Positions 1 to 8,070 of a stretch of DNA of 42,133 nucleotides are shown one piece after another. Location: the NCBI GenBank assembly GCA_026416115.1, contig JAOAFU010000074.1, positions 1 through 42,133 on the forward strand, read 5' to 3'. The position numbers were made by a program, and so were the translations under genes. Numbering within the stretch: position 1 is the stretch's first letter; the number at the start of each line of letters is the position of its first letter. The notes beneath the pieces are model-generated. The model worked only from the letters and a program-made list of their open reading frames with translations. It was not told the DNA's origin and did no database searches. Source of the DNA: Bacteroidales bacterium (GTDB taxonomy: Bacteria > Bacteroidota > Bacteroidia > Bacteroidales > DTGW01).

Positions 1-15
1 TTTATCAGATATTTT

Positions 16-43
16 TTTGAATTAAAAAAAACGTATAAATTTG
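16..43 (+). promoter_or_regulatory. Bacteroidota-type promoter for L31
   Basis: TAAATTTG at 36-43 matches the Bacteroidota -7 consensus TAnnTTTG, and a TTTG at 16-19 could be the -33 element, with a slightly short 16-nt spacer. Transcription would start near 50, giving a short leader before the L31 ATG at 74. The match is seen in the sequence; its use as a promoter is inferred. Confidence 0.5.
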
Positions 44-73
44 CCAACCCAAAATGAGTAATTAATACGTAAG

Positions 74-340
74 ATGAAAAAAGATATACATCCCAAGAAT
101 TACAGGCTGGTTGCCTTTAAAGATATGTCGAACGATTTTACATTTATCTGTCGTTCTACAGCTCCTGCAAAAGATACTATCACAATCGACGGAGTGGAAT
201 ATCCACTTGTAAAGCTAGAAATTTCGAGCACATCGCATCCATTCTATACAGGTAAGATGAAACTTGTCGATACCGCTGGTAGGGTTGATAAATTTATGAA
301 TCGTTATAAAAAACATTACGACAAGCAAAAGAGTAAATAA
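74..340 (+). CDS. rpmE2: type B 50S ribosomal protein L31
   Basis: Small protein of the large ribosomal subunit, at the bridge with the small subunit. The 88-residue length, the start MKKDIHP, the internal HPFYTGK and the lysine-rich end fit the type B (YkgM-like) L31 family. Only one cysteine is present, so this is the zinc-free C-minus form; it lacks the CxxC zinc ligands of type A L31. The gene stands alone, with a promoter-like element just upstream and a strong hairpin terminator 25 bp downstream. In other bacteria the zinc-free paralog is induced in zinc starvation, but here it may be the only L31, as is common in Bacteroidota; the window cannot tell. The ATG at 74 is the only reasonable start. 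Confidence 0.95.
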   Translation: MKKDIHPKNYRLVAFKDMSNDFTFICRSTAPAKDTITIDGVEYPLVKLEISSTSHPFYTGKMKLVDTAGRVDKFMNRYKKHYDKQKSK

Positions 341-364
341 AAATAAAATCTGCATATCACAACC

Positions 365-399
365 AACTCCGATTGTTTAATTCAGTCGGAGTTTTTTTA
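365..399 (+). terminator. Rho-independent terminator after L31
   Basis: Perfect 8-bp inverted repeat AACTCCGA / TCGGAGTT (365-372 and 386-393) with a 13-nt loop, running directly into a T-tract. It follows the L31 stop codon and should end a monocistronic transcript. Confidence 0.85.
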
Positions 400-505
400 T
401 TTTCATCTTCGTGTTGTAACATTGCTTTTTGGGAGAATTTTTTTGTAGATTAGTTTTCTTATTTAAGAATGTCCATCATCGAAAATCTAATTTTAAAAAT
501 ATGTT

Positions 506-513
506 TAACTTTG
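506..513 (+). promoter_or_regulatory. -7 promoter element for the thioredoxin gene
   Basis: TAACTTTG is an exact match to TAnnTTTG, 20 bp before the ATG at 533. No clear TTG lies at the -33 position. The predicted transcription start (about 520) leaves a very short leader and sits just before the GTG at 527, which favours the ATG at 533 as the start. Confidence 0.4.
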
Positions 514-532
514 AGGGAATAATAAAGTGGTA

Positions 533-1081
533 ATGAAAAGAAGTAGTATTTTGGGGTTTCTTTTGTTGATTTCAACGTTAATTAATGCCCAGTCGGTTGT
601 TAAGCCAGTCCAATGGTATAGTCTCGAAGAAGCCGAGAAGTTGAATAAGTCTGTACCAAAGAAAATATTAATTGATGTATATACCGACTGGTGTGGCTGG
701 TGCAAGAAAATGGATCAGACTACTTTTTCACATCCGGTTATAGCCGATTTGCTTAATAGGTACTTTTATTCAGTTAAGTTTAATGCCGAAACAACCGATA
801 CTGTACAATTTAACGGGGCAAAATACATTAATTTAGTACGCGGGCAACGAAGTACTCATCCTCTTGCGCTCTCTTTACTTAATTGGCGGCCGTCTTATCC
901 ATCGATAGTTTATTTTACGGAGCGTTTAGAGTATTTAGGCGTAATTCCTGGTTATAAAACACCCGAACAGATGGAAGTAATTCTTAATTACATTGCTTTG
1001 GAAAAATACAAAAATATATCTCTGGAAGAATACCAGAAATCTTTTAAAAGTACAATCAATCCAAATCCAGCTGTTCAGTAA
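533..1081 (+). CDS. exported thioredoxin-family protein (WCGWC)
   Basis: Predicted periplasmic thiol-disulfide protein. An N-terminal signal peptide (about residues 1-20, hydrophobic FLLLIS then NAQ) precedes a thioredoxin fold with the active-site motif DWCGWCKKMD near residue 55. Later segments (YPSIVYFTE with the fold's cis-proline, then GYKTPEQM) fit the thioredoxin core. A CGWC centre is typical of the DUF255-like/thioredoxin_7 group, whose members reduce or fold envelope proteins; the partner here is unknown. The track starts at GTG 527; I prefer the ATG at 533 because MKRSSILGF is a normal signal-peptide start and the promoter element is very close. The stop codon directly abuts the stop of the convergent DUF3098 gene (TAA|TTA, no spacer), so neither gene has its own terminator between them. 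Confidence 0.85.
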   Translation: MKRSSILGFLLLISTLINAQSVVKPVQWYSLEEAEKLNKSVPKKILIDVYTDWCGWCKKMDQTTFSHPVIADLLNRYFYSVKFNAETTDTVQFNGAKYINLVRGQRSTHPLALSLLNWRPSYPSIVYFTERLEYLGVIPGYKTPEQMEVILNYIALEKYKNISLEEYQKSFKSTINPNPAVQ

Positions 1082-1345
1082 TTAATTCTCGGCTTTTTGT
1101 TTAGGTTTTTTCATGATTGCATAAAGAACAAAAACATAGCCTGCGAGCACCACGATAGGAGCAAGGGTGATACGTCGGAAGCTGAAAATCTCTTTTTCGT
1201 TGAAAACGTTTGGATCGGGCGATTTACCACCAGCCATAAGAAGGTAGCCAATTAAAATAATTACACAACCTATAACCATTAGTTTAAAATTCTCTTTTTC
1301 GAGAGCAAAATTTTTTGAAGGTTCTGAAGCGCCTTTTTTTTTCAT
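1082..1345 (-). CDS. DUF3098 small membrane protein
   Basis: An 87-residue protein with two transmembrane helices (about residues 22-40, VIGCVIILIGYLLMAGG, and 60-77, ITLAPIVVLAGYVFVLYAI) joined by a loop containing the GG-x-SPDPNVFNEKEIFSFRR signature of DUF3098. It has a lysine-rich cytoplasmic N-terminus. Members are largely restricted to Bacteroidota and usually lie just downstream of ftsX, as here (40-bp gap). This suggests a role tied to the division or cell-wall remodelling machinery, but the function is unknown. Confidence 0.85.
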   Translation of the reverse strand: MKKKGASEPSKNFALEKENFKLMVIGCVIILIGYLLMAGGKSPDPNVFNEKEIFSFRRITLAPIVVLAGYVFVLYAIMKKPKQKAEN

Positions 1346-1385
1346 GTTTTATTTTTTTATGTTATTTGATATCAAGTGTTTAGTT

Positions 1386-2270
1386 TTATAAAATATATAG
1401 CTTATCAGTGCTTATTCTTAGATATCTGTTTAGTGCAAAGAAAGTGCATATCCAGTTAATTACAATACCAACCACTATAATACCTGTAAAAAGGTATACC
1501 AGCAAATTATACGATATCATTAGATTGATTTCTTTAAGTTCTAAGTTTGCCATATATAAAAGGCCGATAATTAAAAGATTGGCTAAAAAACCTGCAATAA
1601 ATCCCTGTAATATGCTTTTGTATAGAAAAGGTTTTCTGATAAACCCTCTTGTGGCACCTACCAATTGCATGGTACGAATTATGAATCGTTTGGAATAAAC
1701 CAGCAGTCGCACATTATTATTGATTAACGATACAGCAATTAGAAGTAAAAGAGCTGAGAAAACTAGAATAATCAAGCTTATACTTCTAATATTTTGATTA
1801 ACTAGATGAATAAGGGACTGTTCGTAAATAATTTCTTTAACAGATGGATTTTGTCTGAGTTTAGATTCGATAAGTTGGATAAAAGGTGTATTAGCATATT
1901 GGGCGTGTAGAGTCATCTCTATGCTTGGCAGTAGGGGATTATATCCTAACAGGCTTACAAAATCTTCGCCTACTTGCTTAGTGAATTCAGCGGCTGCTTG
2001 CTCTTTGGAGATAAATCTGAGGGTCTTAATGTATTTTAACGATTTTATTTCGTCTTGCAACGTAGCCAAATCTTCGGGGCTAATGTTGTCGTGTAAAACG
2101 ACAGTGAGAACAATATTTTCTTTAACAGTATCGGAAAGCTTTTTGGAATTGAGAATTAACCACCCCACAATTCCTAGCATAAAAAGCACCAAGGTAAGGC
2201 TAATGGTTGTAAGGATGTAAGCACTGGTGATACTGCGTCTCGATATGTTGTTTTTTTTGGACATGTTCAA
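1386..2270 (-). CDS. ftsX: cell-division ABC transporter permease FtsX
   Basis: Inner-membrane partner of the FtsE ATPase; FtsEX signals to peptidoglycan hydrolases at the septum. At 294 residues it has the family layout: short cytoplasmic N-terminus, first TM helix (about 22-42, TISLTLVLFMLGIVGWLIL), a roughly 120-residue periplasmic domain (VVLHDNISPED...TLRFISKEQAAAEF), then three further TM helices with the FtsX motif MQLVGATRGFIRKPFL before TM3. ftsE is not in the window, which is common in Bacteroidota. The gene sits 27 bp downstream of ilvE and 40 bp upstream of DUF3098, so the three may share a transcript. The start could be the ATG at 2270 (MNMSKKN) or at 2264 (MSKKN). Confidence 0.92.
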   Translation of the reverse strand: MNMSKKNNISRRSITSAYILTTISLTLVLFMLGIVGWLILNSKKLSDTVKENIVLTVVLHDNISPEDLATLQDEIKSLKYIKTLRFISKEQAAAEFTKQVGEDFVSLLGYNPLLPSIEMTLHAQYANTPFIQLIESKLRQNPSVKEIIYEQSLIHLVNQNIRSISLIILVFSALLLLIAVSLINNNVRLLVYSKRFIIRTMQLVGATRGFIRKPFLYKSILQGFIAGFLANLLIIGLLYMANLELKEINLMISYNLLVYLFTGIIVVGIVINWICTFFALNRYLRISTDKLYIL

Positions 2271-2297
2271 TCATTTGTGGTATAGCAATATACCTAA

Positions 2298-3320
2298 CTA
2301 AATATCGATGATTTTAGTCCATCCAAAACGGTCGGGTATTTCACCAAATTGAATAGCGGTAAGCTGTTCGTAAAGACGGGTACATACAGGACCTGGTTTG
2401 TCGTCTTTACAATATACATATATTTTTTTTGTGTCGGGGTCGACTATCGATTTGATGGGCGAAATTACAGCAGCAGTTCCACATGCGCCTGTTTCTTCAA
2501 ATTCTTCCAGTTCTTCAAGTGGAACAGGTCGACGCTCAACCTTCATGCCAAGATCTTTAGCAAGTTCCATCAAACTTTTGTTGGTTATAGAAGGTAATAT
2601 CGATCGTGAAGCGGGAGTGATATAAGTGTTGTTTTTAATTCCAAAAAAATTGGCAGGTCCGCTTTCGTCGATATATTTTTTTTCTTTTGGGTCGAGATAA
2701 ATTGCTGCAGAAAATCCGGCTTCGTGAGCTTTTTCCATCGATAGAAGACTGGCTGCATAATTACCTCCAACTTTAACATGCCCTGTTCCCAGAGGAGCGG
2801 CGCGGTCGTACTCTCGGCAAATCATCATATTAACAGGACGAAATCCTTCTTTAAAATAGGCTCCTACCGGTGTTACAAACACCATAAAAAGGTATTCTTT
2901 GGAAGGACGAACACCAACCTCAGGACCAATTCCTATTAGCAAAGGTCTAATATAAAGAGTTGCTCCAGTACCATAAGGTGGAATATATTGTGCATTCAGT
3001 TTTACGGCTTTAACTACGGCTTCGATAAAAAGTTCTTCCGGAACTTCAGGCATTAATATATATCGGGCGGTATCTATCATCCGACGGGCATTCTCTTCAA
3101 TTCTAAATAGTCTTACTTTTCCGTCCTTGCCCGTATAAGCTTTCATCCCCTCAAACGCTTCTTGTCCGTAATGTAATGAGGTAGCTGCCATGTGCATGAT
3201 AATATATTCCGAACTGCTTACCTCCAGTTCTCCCCATTTACCATTACGCCAGTAACAACGAACATTATAATCTGTCTTAAAATAGTTAAAAGGTAAATTT
3301 TTCCAATCAATGGTGCTCAT
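2298..3320 (-). CDS. ilvE: branched-chain amino acid aminotransferase
   Basis: PLP-dependent fold-type IV transaminase for the last step of Leu, Ile and Val synthesis and the first step of their breakdown (2-oxoglutarate/glutamate as partner). At 340 residues it is the longer, eukaryote-like class II BCAT. Visible motifs are the N-terminal YNVRCYWRNGKWGE, the substrate segment GQEAFEGMKAY, the catalytic-lysine segment HVKVGGNYAASL, YIDESGPANFFGI, and the late TGACGTAAVISP that contacts the cofactor phosphate. A TAnnTTTG match lies about 33 bp upstream of the start codon. It leads the leftward block with ftsX and DUF3098. A second fold-type IV aminotransferase lies at 18012. Confidence 0.95.
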   Translation of the reverse strand: MSTIDWKNLPFNYFKTDYNVRCYWRNGKWGELEVSSSEYIIMHMAATSLHYGQEAFEGMKAYTGKDGKVRLFRIEENARRMIDTARYILMPEVPEELFIEAVVKAVKLNAQYIPPYGTGATLYIRPLLIGIGPEVGVRPSKEYLFMVFVTPVGAYFKEGFRPVNMMICREYDRAAPLGTGHVKVGGNYAASLLSMEKAHEAGFSAAIYLDPKEKKYIDESGPANFFGIKNNTYITPASRSILPSITNKSLMELAKDLGMKVERRPVPLEELEEFEETGACGTAAVISPIKSIVDPDTKKIYVYCKDDKPGPVCTRLYEQLTAIQFGEIPDRFGWTKIIDI

Positions 3321-3352
3321 TCCTAATCAATTATAATAATCTTATTTTTTTC

Positions 3353-3360
3353 CAAAAGTA
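3353..3360 (-). promoter_or_regulatory. -7 promoter element for ilvE
   Basis: On the minus strand this reads TACTTTTG, an exact TAnnTTTG match in the 71-bp gap between the cyclase gene and ilvE. The predicted transcription start is about 25 bp before the ilvE ATG. No clear -33 TTG is seen. Confidence 0.45.
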
Positions 3361-3391
3361 ATAGTTTTCGCCTTAAAAATATGATATTTTT

Positions 3392-6300
3392 TTAGCTCGA
3401 GTTATGAATATTTCTTAATAATAGTTCAATTTGTTTCTCAGGACTTACGTCGCGAAGTACGTTTGCTACGTGGGTATAGTATCGATGGTTCGATAGGATG
3501 ACCATCTGCATTTTTGCCCATTCTTCCCAAGAATTTACCTTTTGGTGTTCGTACATCTCTCGGAAGTATAATTCATTTAGAGTTTCAAAATCGGCACGTC
3601 CAAGATAGCTCATTTCGGCATCGAGAAGAATTTCTTCCATTTTATTTATTGGCTTTCTCATGCCACGGGTAACATCTATCAGATTGACAATAGCTTCAAC
3701 CTGTGTTTCACTGTATCGATACTGTGGAAGTGTTTCTCTGGCATAACGTATGCTTTCGCTTTCATGTTCGTCGTACGACCAAATATAGCCTATATTCATC
3801 AAAAGAGCTGCAGTTCGAACAAGCAAAGTTTCTTCGATTGAGATTTGTTCTGCCCGACTATACAGCTCAACAAGATGGTAAGTTTCTTCTTGCCATTTGG
3901 TCGAATGGAAGTATATGTTTGGAGGTAGATTTTGATTTAGTAAATTAAAAACATTTTCTTCCAGGTCTTGCAAGCGGAGTAGTTGAAGCTTAAGGAAAAA
4001 TTTTTCGTTGGGTACATAGGGATTTTCGGCAGCCAAGTCGGGCTGGATCCCCTTAACAAAGTACATATCTATTTCTCCTTTGTATTTGACAGGCATTTTA
4101 CCTCGATATTCGCAGATAAAGAAATCTTTTACAAATTCGTAAGTTTGTCCCGATATGTTAATTTTACCAGGTTCGCCCGACGACTCCATACGGCTGGCGG
4201 TATTTACAGTGTCTCCCCAGATGTCGTACGATAGTTTTTTATGCCCAACAACTCCGGCAATTACTGAACCTGTATGTATCCCAATGCGTAGGTCCCAGAT
4301 GTTAGCATTGTTAGCTTTTAAGTTTTCCATGTAGTGTACCATTTCCAAAGCAGCTAATACAACTTCTACCGGATTCGTACTGTTTTTATTAGGAAGTCCT
4401 CCAGCACACATGTAGGCATCACCTATTGTTTTTATTTTCTCTATGTTGTATTTTTCAATAACGCTATCGAAATGGAAAAAGAATGAGTCTAACTGGTCTA
4501 TTAAAGCTTCGGGATTCATTTGTTCGGCAATTTTTGTAAATCCCTGTATGTCAGAGAATAGGACGGTTACCATCGAAAATTTCTGAGTCGAGGCCTTCCC
4601 GGTCTGCTTTAATTCGTCGGCAGTGGTTTTAGGTAAAAGATTAGCAATAAGCTGTTCGCTCTTTTCTTTTTCACGTAAAATTTCGGCAGTTCTTTTCTGG
4701 ACCAATTCATCGAGTTCTTCTTTCTTTTTAATAAATCGCCACGTTCGATATTTTAAAAGTACAAATATGGCAAGTAAAAAGAAAAGGAAATAAAGTATGT
4801 AGGCTGGTAGCGTGCGGTAAAATGGAGGTAAAATGTAGAAACTAAGTTCGGTAATATCGGAGATGGTACCATCGAGATCGAGCGCACGTACCTGAAATGA
4901 AAAATAACCAGGCGATAAATTATTAAAAGTAAAGGTGGTTTGCTGTGTCCAATCCGACCAGTCCTCGCTTTGCCCTATTAGTCGGTACTGGTATCGAACG
5001 AATGGCTGGGACTCGAAACGTGTCGAAGAAACTTCGAATTTAATGTTTCGGTAACGATAGTTAATTTCGGGATCGACAAGCTGAATGCGAAGTACTGAAT
5101 CTTTTCCAATAACAGCTCGTTTAATTATTGTAACAAAATTTCTTTTTGCTGTAAATTCGAAGGAGGCGTCGTAACAGTATAATTTATCTTTTCCACCAAT
5201 CCAAACATAGGGAGAATCGATCAGCATTGGACTAAAAATGGTTCCCGTTCTAAAGAAGTATGATCCTGTGTTAGAACCGATATTTTTATGAAGAACGAGT
5301 ATGCCTTTATGATCTTCAAATTTACTGGCTACGCGATACCATTTGTTCCGATTGTCCGAAAACAATTCAACTGCAAAGGGAATTTCTTCGAGAGTGACCG
5401 GTAGAGCCTTAGGTTGGAGTACAAGGGTGTTGTTTTTTTCTTCGTACTGAAATATTTGATATCCCATACATACTCGAATACCTCCAGTAGAAGAGAGTAA
5501 ATAGAGTGGTTTGCTTTCAATCTGACTTGTATTGGGATACAAAATCTTACAAGATATTTCAATTTTCCCAGCTTTAGCAATAATGCTTCCTACTTGCATG
5601 TTGTTTTGCACGAACCAAAGCTGATTGTCCTTCCATTCGAGCTGGTTAATAGCTGTACCATACAAAAGCGAATCTGTAAAGTTAATATTACCGGAAGGGG
5701 TGATTTGTCCGACGAAGATCCCATTCCGACTAGCAATGTAAAGCTGATTGTTAGCGTCATTTGTGGCTACATCACGTATTTCGGTCAATACAAAGTTTGT
5801 TATTTTACCTTCACTATTGAGCCGGAAAAAACCAGTTGGAGTAAATACAAGCAAAACCTTGTTTGCTACAATAAGTTTTATGCATTTATGGGTAATTTCG
5901 TTTACTTCTCTAAAAATTAGTTTTGAAATAGGGTTTGTTATATTTTGAGAAGGTTGTTGTTCGATAAAAAGACCGTCGGTTGTAGCAACCCATAGTTTAT
6001 GATTAAATTTAACCATATCGGTTACAGTGCCCCGTAAGCCGCTCTCTCTTCCTAGCATCGAGACATTGTATTGACTTTGGATACAGCTCAAACCTTGAGG
6101 GTGTAATGTCCAAAGGTTATTACCTTGGTCGAGATGCAGTTTAAGAACAGTGTTATCAAGTAAGCCTTCGGAAACACCAATTCTTCTGATATCGCCCGAA
6201 TTTGAATCGTATAAAAATACTCCCGAAGAGGCGCTAGCAATAGCAAAAGTGTTGTCGGGAAGAAGAATCAGATCGTTGATGATAGTTTTGTTAAGGATCG

Positions 6301-7036
6301 ATTCAAATCCCAGTTTAATTGCTTGGGCTTTTTCATCGTGTAAAAATATAAACTCTTTCGTTGCGCAAAATTTAATTAGCCAACCATTTTTATAAGGAAT
6401 TACAAATTGTATCTTAGAATGGGAAGGGATATTCTTTGTGTTGATGGGGGATGATTTTCCGTTAATAAGTTTATACAGACCTATTTCGGGTTTAAAGATT
6501 AGCAAAGTATCTCCAGTTCGAAAAATCTGAATAAAGTATTTACTACTATCGACGGTTTTAATAATATTTCCATCGGTTGTAGAAAAAAGCTTTCTAAAAT
6601 TATTAAAATACAGATTGTTGTTTTGCAGCAGGACATTAAATATCTGACCAAAATCTGTTGAACTATTATCCTTTACAATCAGGGGAATTAGTTGTGGCAA
6701 GCTGTTTTTGTAAAATTTAACAATTCCTATCTGATTATAACATGAGTAAAAGACCGAATGCTGGTTAGCATTCAGAAAAATTTGTCCCTTTAATGGTAAT
6801 CCAACAAATTCGTTTCCATAAAAAAGTATTAATTGTTCTTTTGCCCCTATAAGGAAATAACCCTGAGGATCTTCGAAAACGGAAATAGTGTCGGAAGCAG
6901 GAAAAGATTCTGGAAAAGGAAAGGTTTGGATAATAGGAGTTCCTGGCACATATCGAGCAAAAAGCTGTTGAGTTTGCAACAAGCTAAGGAATAAAAAAAT
7001 AGCTAATACATAGCGTTTTTTCGTTAAAAAATACAT
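3392..7036 (-). CDS. propeller-receptor adenylate cyclase with degenerate HD tail
   Basis: A 1,214-residue membrane receptor predicted to make cAMP. Order: signal peptide (about 1-27); periplasmic two-component-regulator propeller repeats (about 40-650, with WVATTDGLFI- and LYIASRNGIFVG-like blades); Y_Y_Y domain (about 680-725); one TM helix (about 748-768); a coiled coil; a class III cyclase (about 815-990); a C-terminal region of about 190 residues. The cyclase has both metal aspartates (FSDIQGFT, TIGDAYM), the lysine and aspartate that select adenine (KTIGDAYM, YDIWGDTVN), and the transition-state Asn/Arg (VNTASRM), so it looks active. The tail resembles HD phosphohydrolases (AALL..IGYI, HESES, LDAEMSYLGRADF) but the HD pair is replaced by MN. 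In Bacteroides hybrid regulators the same sensor drives a kinase; here the output is a cyclase. The ligand is unknown. Confidence 0.88.
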   Translation of the reverse strand: MYFLTKKRYVLAIFLFLSLLQTQQLFARYVPGTPIIQTFPFPESFPASDTISVFEDPQGYFLIGAKEQLILFYGNEFVGLPLKGQIFLNANQHSVFYSCYNQIGIVKFYKNSLPQLIPLIVKDNSSTDFGQIFNVLLQNNNLYFNNFRKLFSTTDGNIIKTVDSSKYFIQIFRTGDTLLIFKPEIGLYKLINGKSSPINTKNIPSHSKIQFVIPYKNGWLIKFCATKEFIFLHDEKAQAIKLGFESILNKTIINDLILLPDNTFAIASASSGVFLYDSNSGDIRRIGVSEGLLDNTVLKLHLDQGNNLWTLHPQGLSCIQSQYNVSMLGRESGLRGTVTDMVKFNHKLWVATTDGLFIEQQPSQNITNPISKLIFREVNEITHKCIKLIVANKVLLVFTPTGFFRLNSEGKITNFVLTEIRDVATNDANNQLYIASRNGIFVGQITPSGNINFTDSLLYGTAINQLEWKDNQLWFVQNNMQVGSIIAKAGKIEISCKILYPNTSQIESKPLYLLSSTGGIRVCMGYQIFQYEEKNNTLVLQPKALPVTLEEIPFAVELFSDNRNKWYRVASKFEDHKGILVLHKNIGSNTGSYFFRTGTIFSPMLIDSPYVWIGGKDKLYCYDASFEFTAKRNFVTIIKRAVIGKDSVLRIQLVDPEINYRYRNIKFEVSSTRFESQPFVRYQYRLIGQSEDWSDWTQQTTFTFNNLSPGYFSFQVRALDLDGTISDITELSFYILPPFYRTLPAYILYFLFFLLAIFVLLKYRTWRFIKKKEELDELVQKRTAEILREKEKSEQLIANLLPKTTADELKQTGKASTQKFSMVTVLFSDIQGFTKIAEQMNPEALIDQLDSFFFHFDSVIEKYNIEKIKTIGDAYMCAGGLPNKNSTNPVEVVLAALEMVHYMENLKANNANIWDLRIGIHTGSVIAGVVGHKKLSYDIWGDTVNTASRMESSGEPGKINISGQTYEFVKDFFICEYRGKMPVKYKGEIDMYFVKGIQPDLAAENPYVPNEKFFLKLQLLRLQDLEENVFNLLNQNLPPNIYFHSTKWQEETYHLVELYSRAEQISIEETLLVRTAALLMNIGYIWSYDEHESESIRYARETLPQYRYSETQVEAIVNLIDVTRGMRKPINKMEEILLDAEMSYLGRADFETLNELYFREMYEHQKVNSWEEWAKMQMVILSNHRYYTHVANVLRDVSPEKQIELLLRNIHNSS

Positions 7037-7070
7037 AACTTAGGCCAGTATTTACGGAATATTTTTTTAT

Positions 7071-7078
7071 CAAAAATA
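7071..7078 (-). promoter_or_regulatory. -7 promoter element for the cyclase gene
   Basis: On the minus strand this reads TATTTTTG, an exact TAnnTTTG match. It gives a leader of about 30 nt before the cyclase ATG at 7036. It lies in the 92-bp divergent gap shared with the stress-protein gene at 7129. Confidence 0.4.
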
Positions 7079-7128
7079 GGTAATTTTCTTTATCAGAGAG
7101 CATAAATTGCTAATTTATTCATAATTGT

Positions 7129-7959
7129 ATGGAAAATACCAATAAAACCATTTTAGTATTGTGGGACTTTAGTCCTAAAGCCGAGTGTGCTTTCGCCCAT
7201 GCTGTGAACTTTGCCGAGGCAACCAATGTCGATATCACACTTTTGCATGTGGTAAAGACTGATAAAGAAGTAAGTGCTGTAGAGCAAAAATTATCCGAAA
7301 TAGCACAACGTTTATCCCAACAGTCGAAGCTAACAGTTAATTTTCAGGTGATAAAAGGAACCATCTTCAAAAGTATCAGCAGCTATGCTTCTCATAGTCA
7401 TGTTGAGATGGTGGTAATGGCTACACATGGGATTAGAGGGTTGCAAAGAGTAACAGGCAGCTGGGCAATTAAAGTGATAAGAGGTAGCAAGGTTCCTTTT
7501 CTGGTAGTTCAAGATATGCCGCAAGAACGAAAATATGATTGTATTCTCTTCCCCATCGATTTTAAAAAAGAGAACATTGAAAAAATCAAATGGGCACATT
7601 TTCTATATAACTTATACAAAGGGAAGATTTATATTATTCATCCACGCGTTTCGGACCAAACGTTTAAAAAACGTATTTATTCTAACATGGTGTTTACTAA
7701 AAAGTATTTCGACAATACCGATATACCATATACAATAGATACGGTAGGAAAAGATTTAGCAAAAGAAACTATTGAATATGCGAAAAAGATTAATGCAAAT
7801 CTTATTCTCATCGCTCTTTCGAAAACACTTACATTTGCCGATTATCTAATGGGGCCAGCCGAACAAGATATTATTGCCAACGATGCCAAAATTCCGGTAA
7901 TGGTAATAAGCCCAAGGCCTAAGCAGGTTTCTGGAGGATTTAGTGCTACCGGCACATAA
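7129..7959 (+). CDS. tandem universal stress protein (UspA-like)
   Basis: Cytoplasmic protein of 276 residues with two Usp domains. The N-terminal domain (about 1-140) has the beta1 segment ILVLWDFSPKAE, then ITLLHVVK, and the nucleotide-loop region VVMATHGIRGLQRVTGS followed by VPFLVVQD. The second domain (about 145-270) keeps CILFPIDF and IPVMVISPRP but lacks a clear GxxGx9G[ST] ATP motif. Such tandem proteins are common in Bacteroidota, and their molecular role is generally undefined. The gene is divergent from the cyclase and 111 bp before the OPT transporter gene, which has its own promoter-like element. A second tandem Usp lies at 11835. Confidence 0.9.
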   Translation: MENTNKTILVLWDFSPKAECAFAHAVNFAEATNVDITLLHVVKTDKEVSAVEQKLSEIAQRLSQQSKLTVNFQVIKGTIFKSISSYASHSHVEMVVMATHGIRGLQRVTGSWAIKVIRGSKVPFLVVQDMPQERKYDCILFPIDFKKENIEKIKWAHFLYNLYKGKIYIIHPRVSDQTFKKRIYSNMVFTKKYFDNTDIPYTIDTVGKDLAKETIEYAKKINANLILIALSKTLTFADYLMGPAEQDIIANDAKIPVMVISPRPKQVSGGFSATGT

Positions 7960-8001
7960 CATTTCTGCTTTATAACACAATTCATTTTCGGTAGAAAATT
8001 T

Positions 8002-8009
8002 TAGTTTTG
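8002..8009 (+). promoter_or_regulatory. -7 promoter element for the OPT transporter
   Basis: TAGTTTTG matches TAnnTTTG exactly, about 60 bp before the ATG at 8071. It makes separate transcription from the upstream stress-protein gene plausible. No good -33 element is visible. Confidence 0.4.
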
Positions 8010-8070
8010 AAGCTCGATGCTTTGGTAGCTATGTTATTGTCTGTTTATTAATTAACTAAACGTATTAATC

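Noticed and set aside
505-705. 66-residue minus-strand ORF across the thioredoxin start
   Set aside because: Antisense shadow of the signal peptide and active-site region of the thioredoxin gene.
3392-3960. Reading the cyclase C-terminal tail as an active cAMP phosphodiesterase
   Set aside because: The HD metal-binding pair is replaced by Met-Asn, so catalysis of the HD type is unlikely; the segment is described as degenerate instead.
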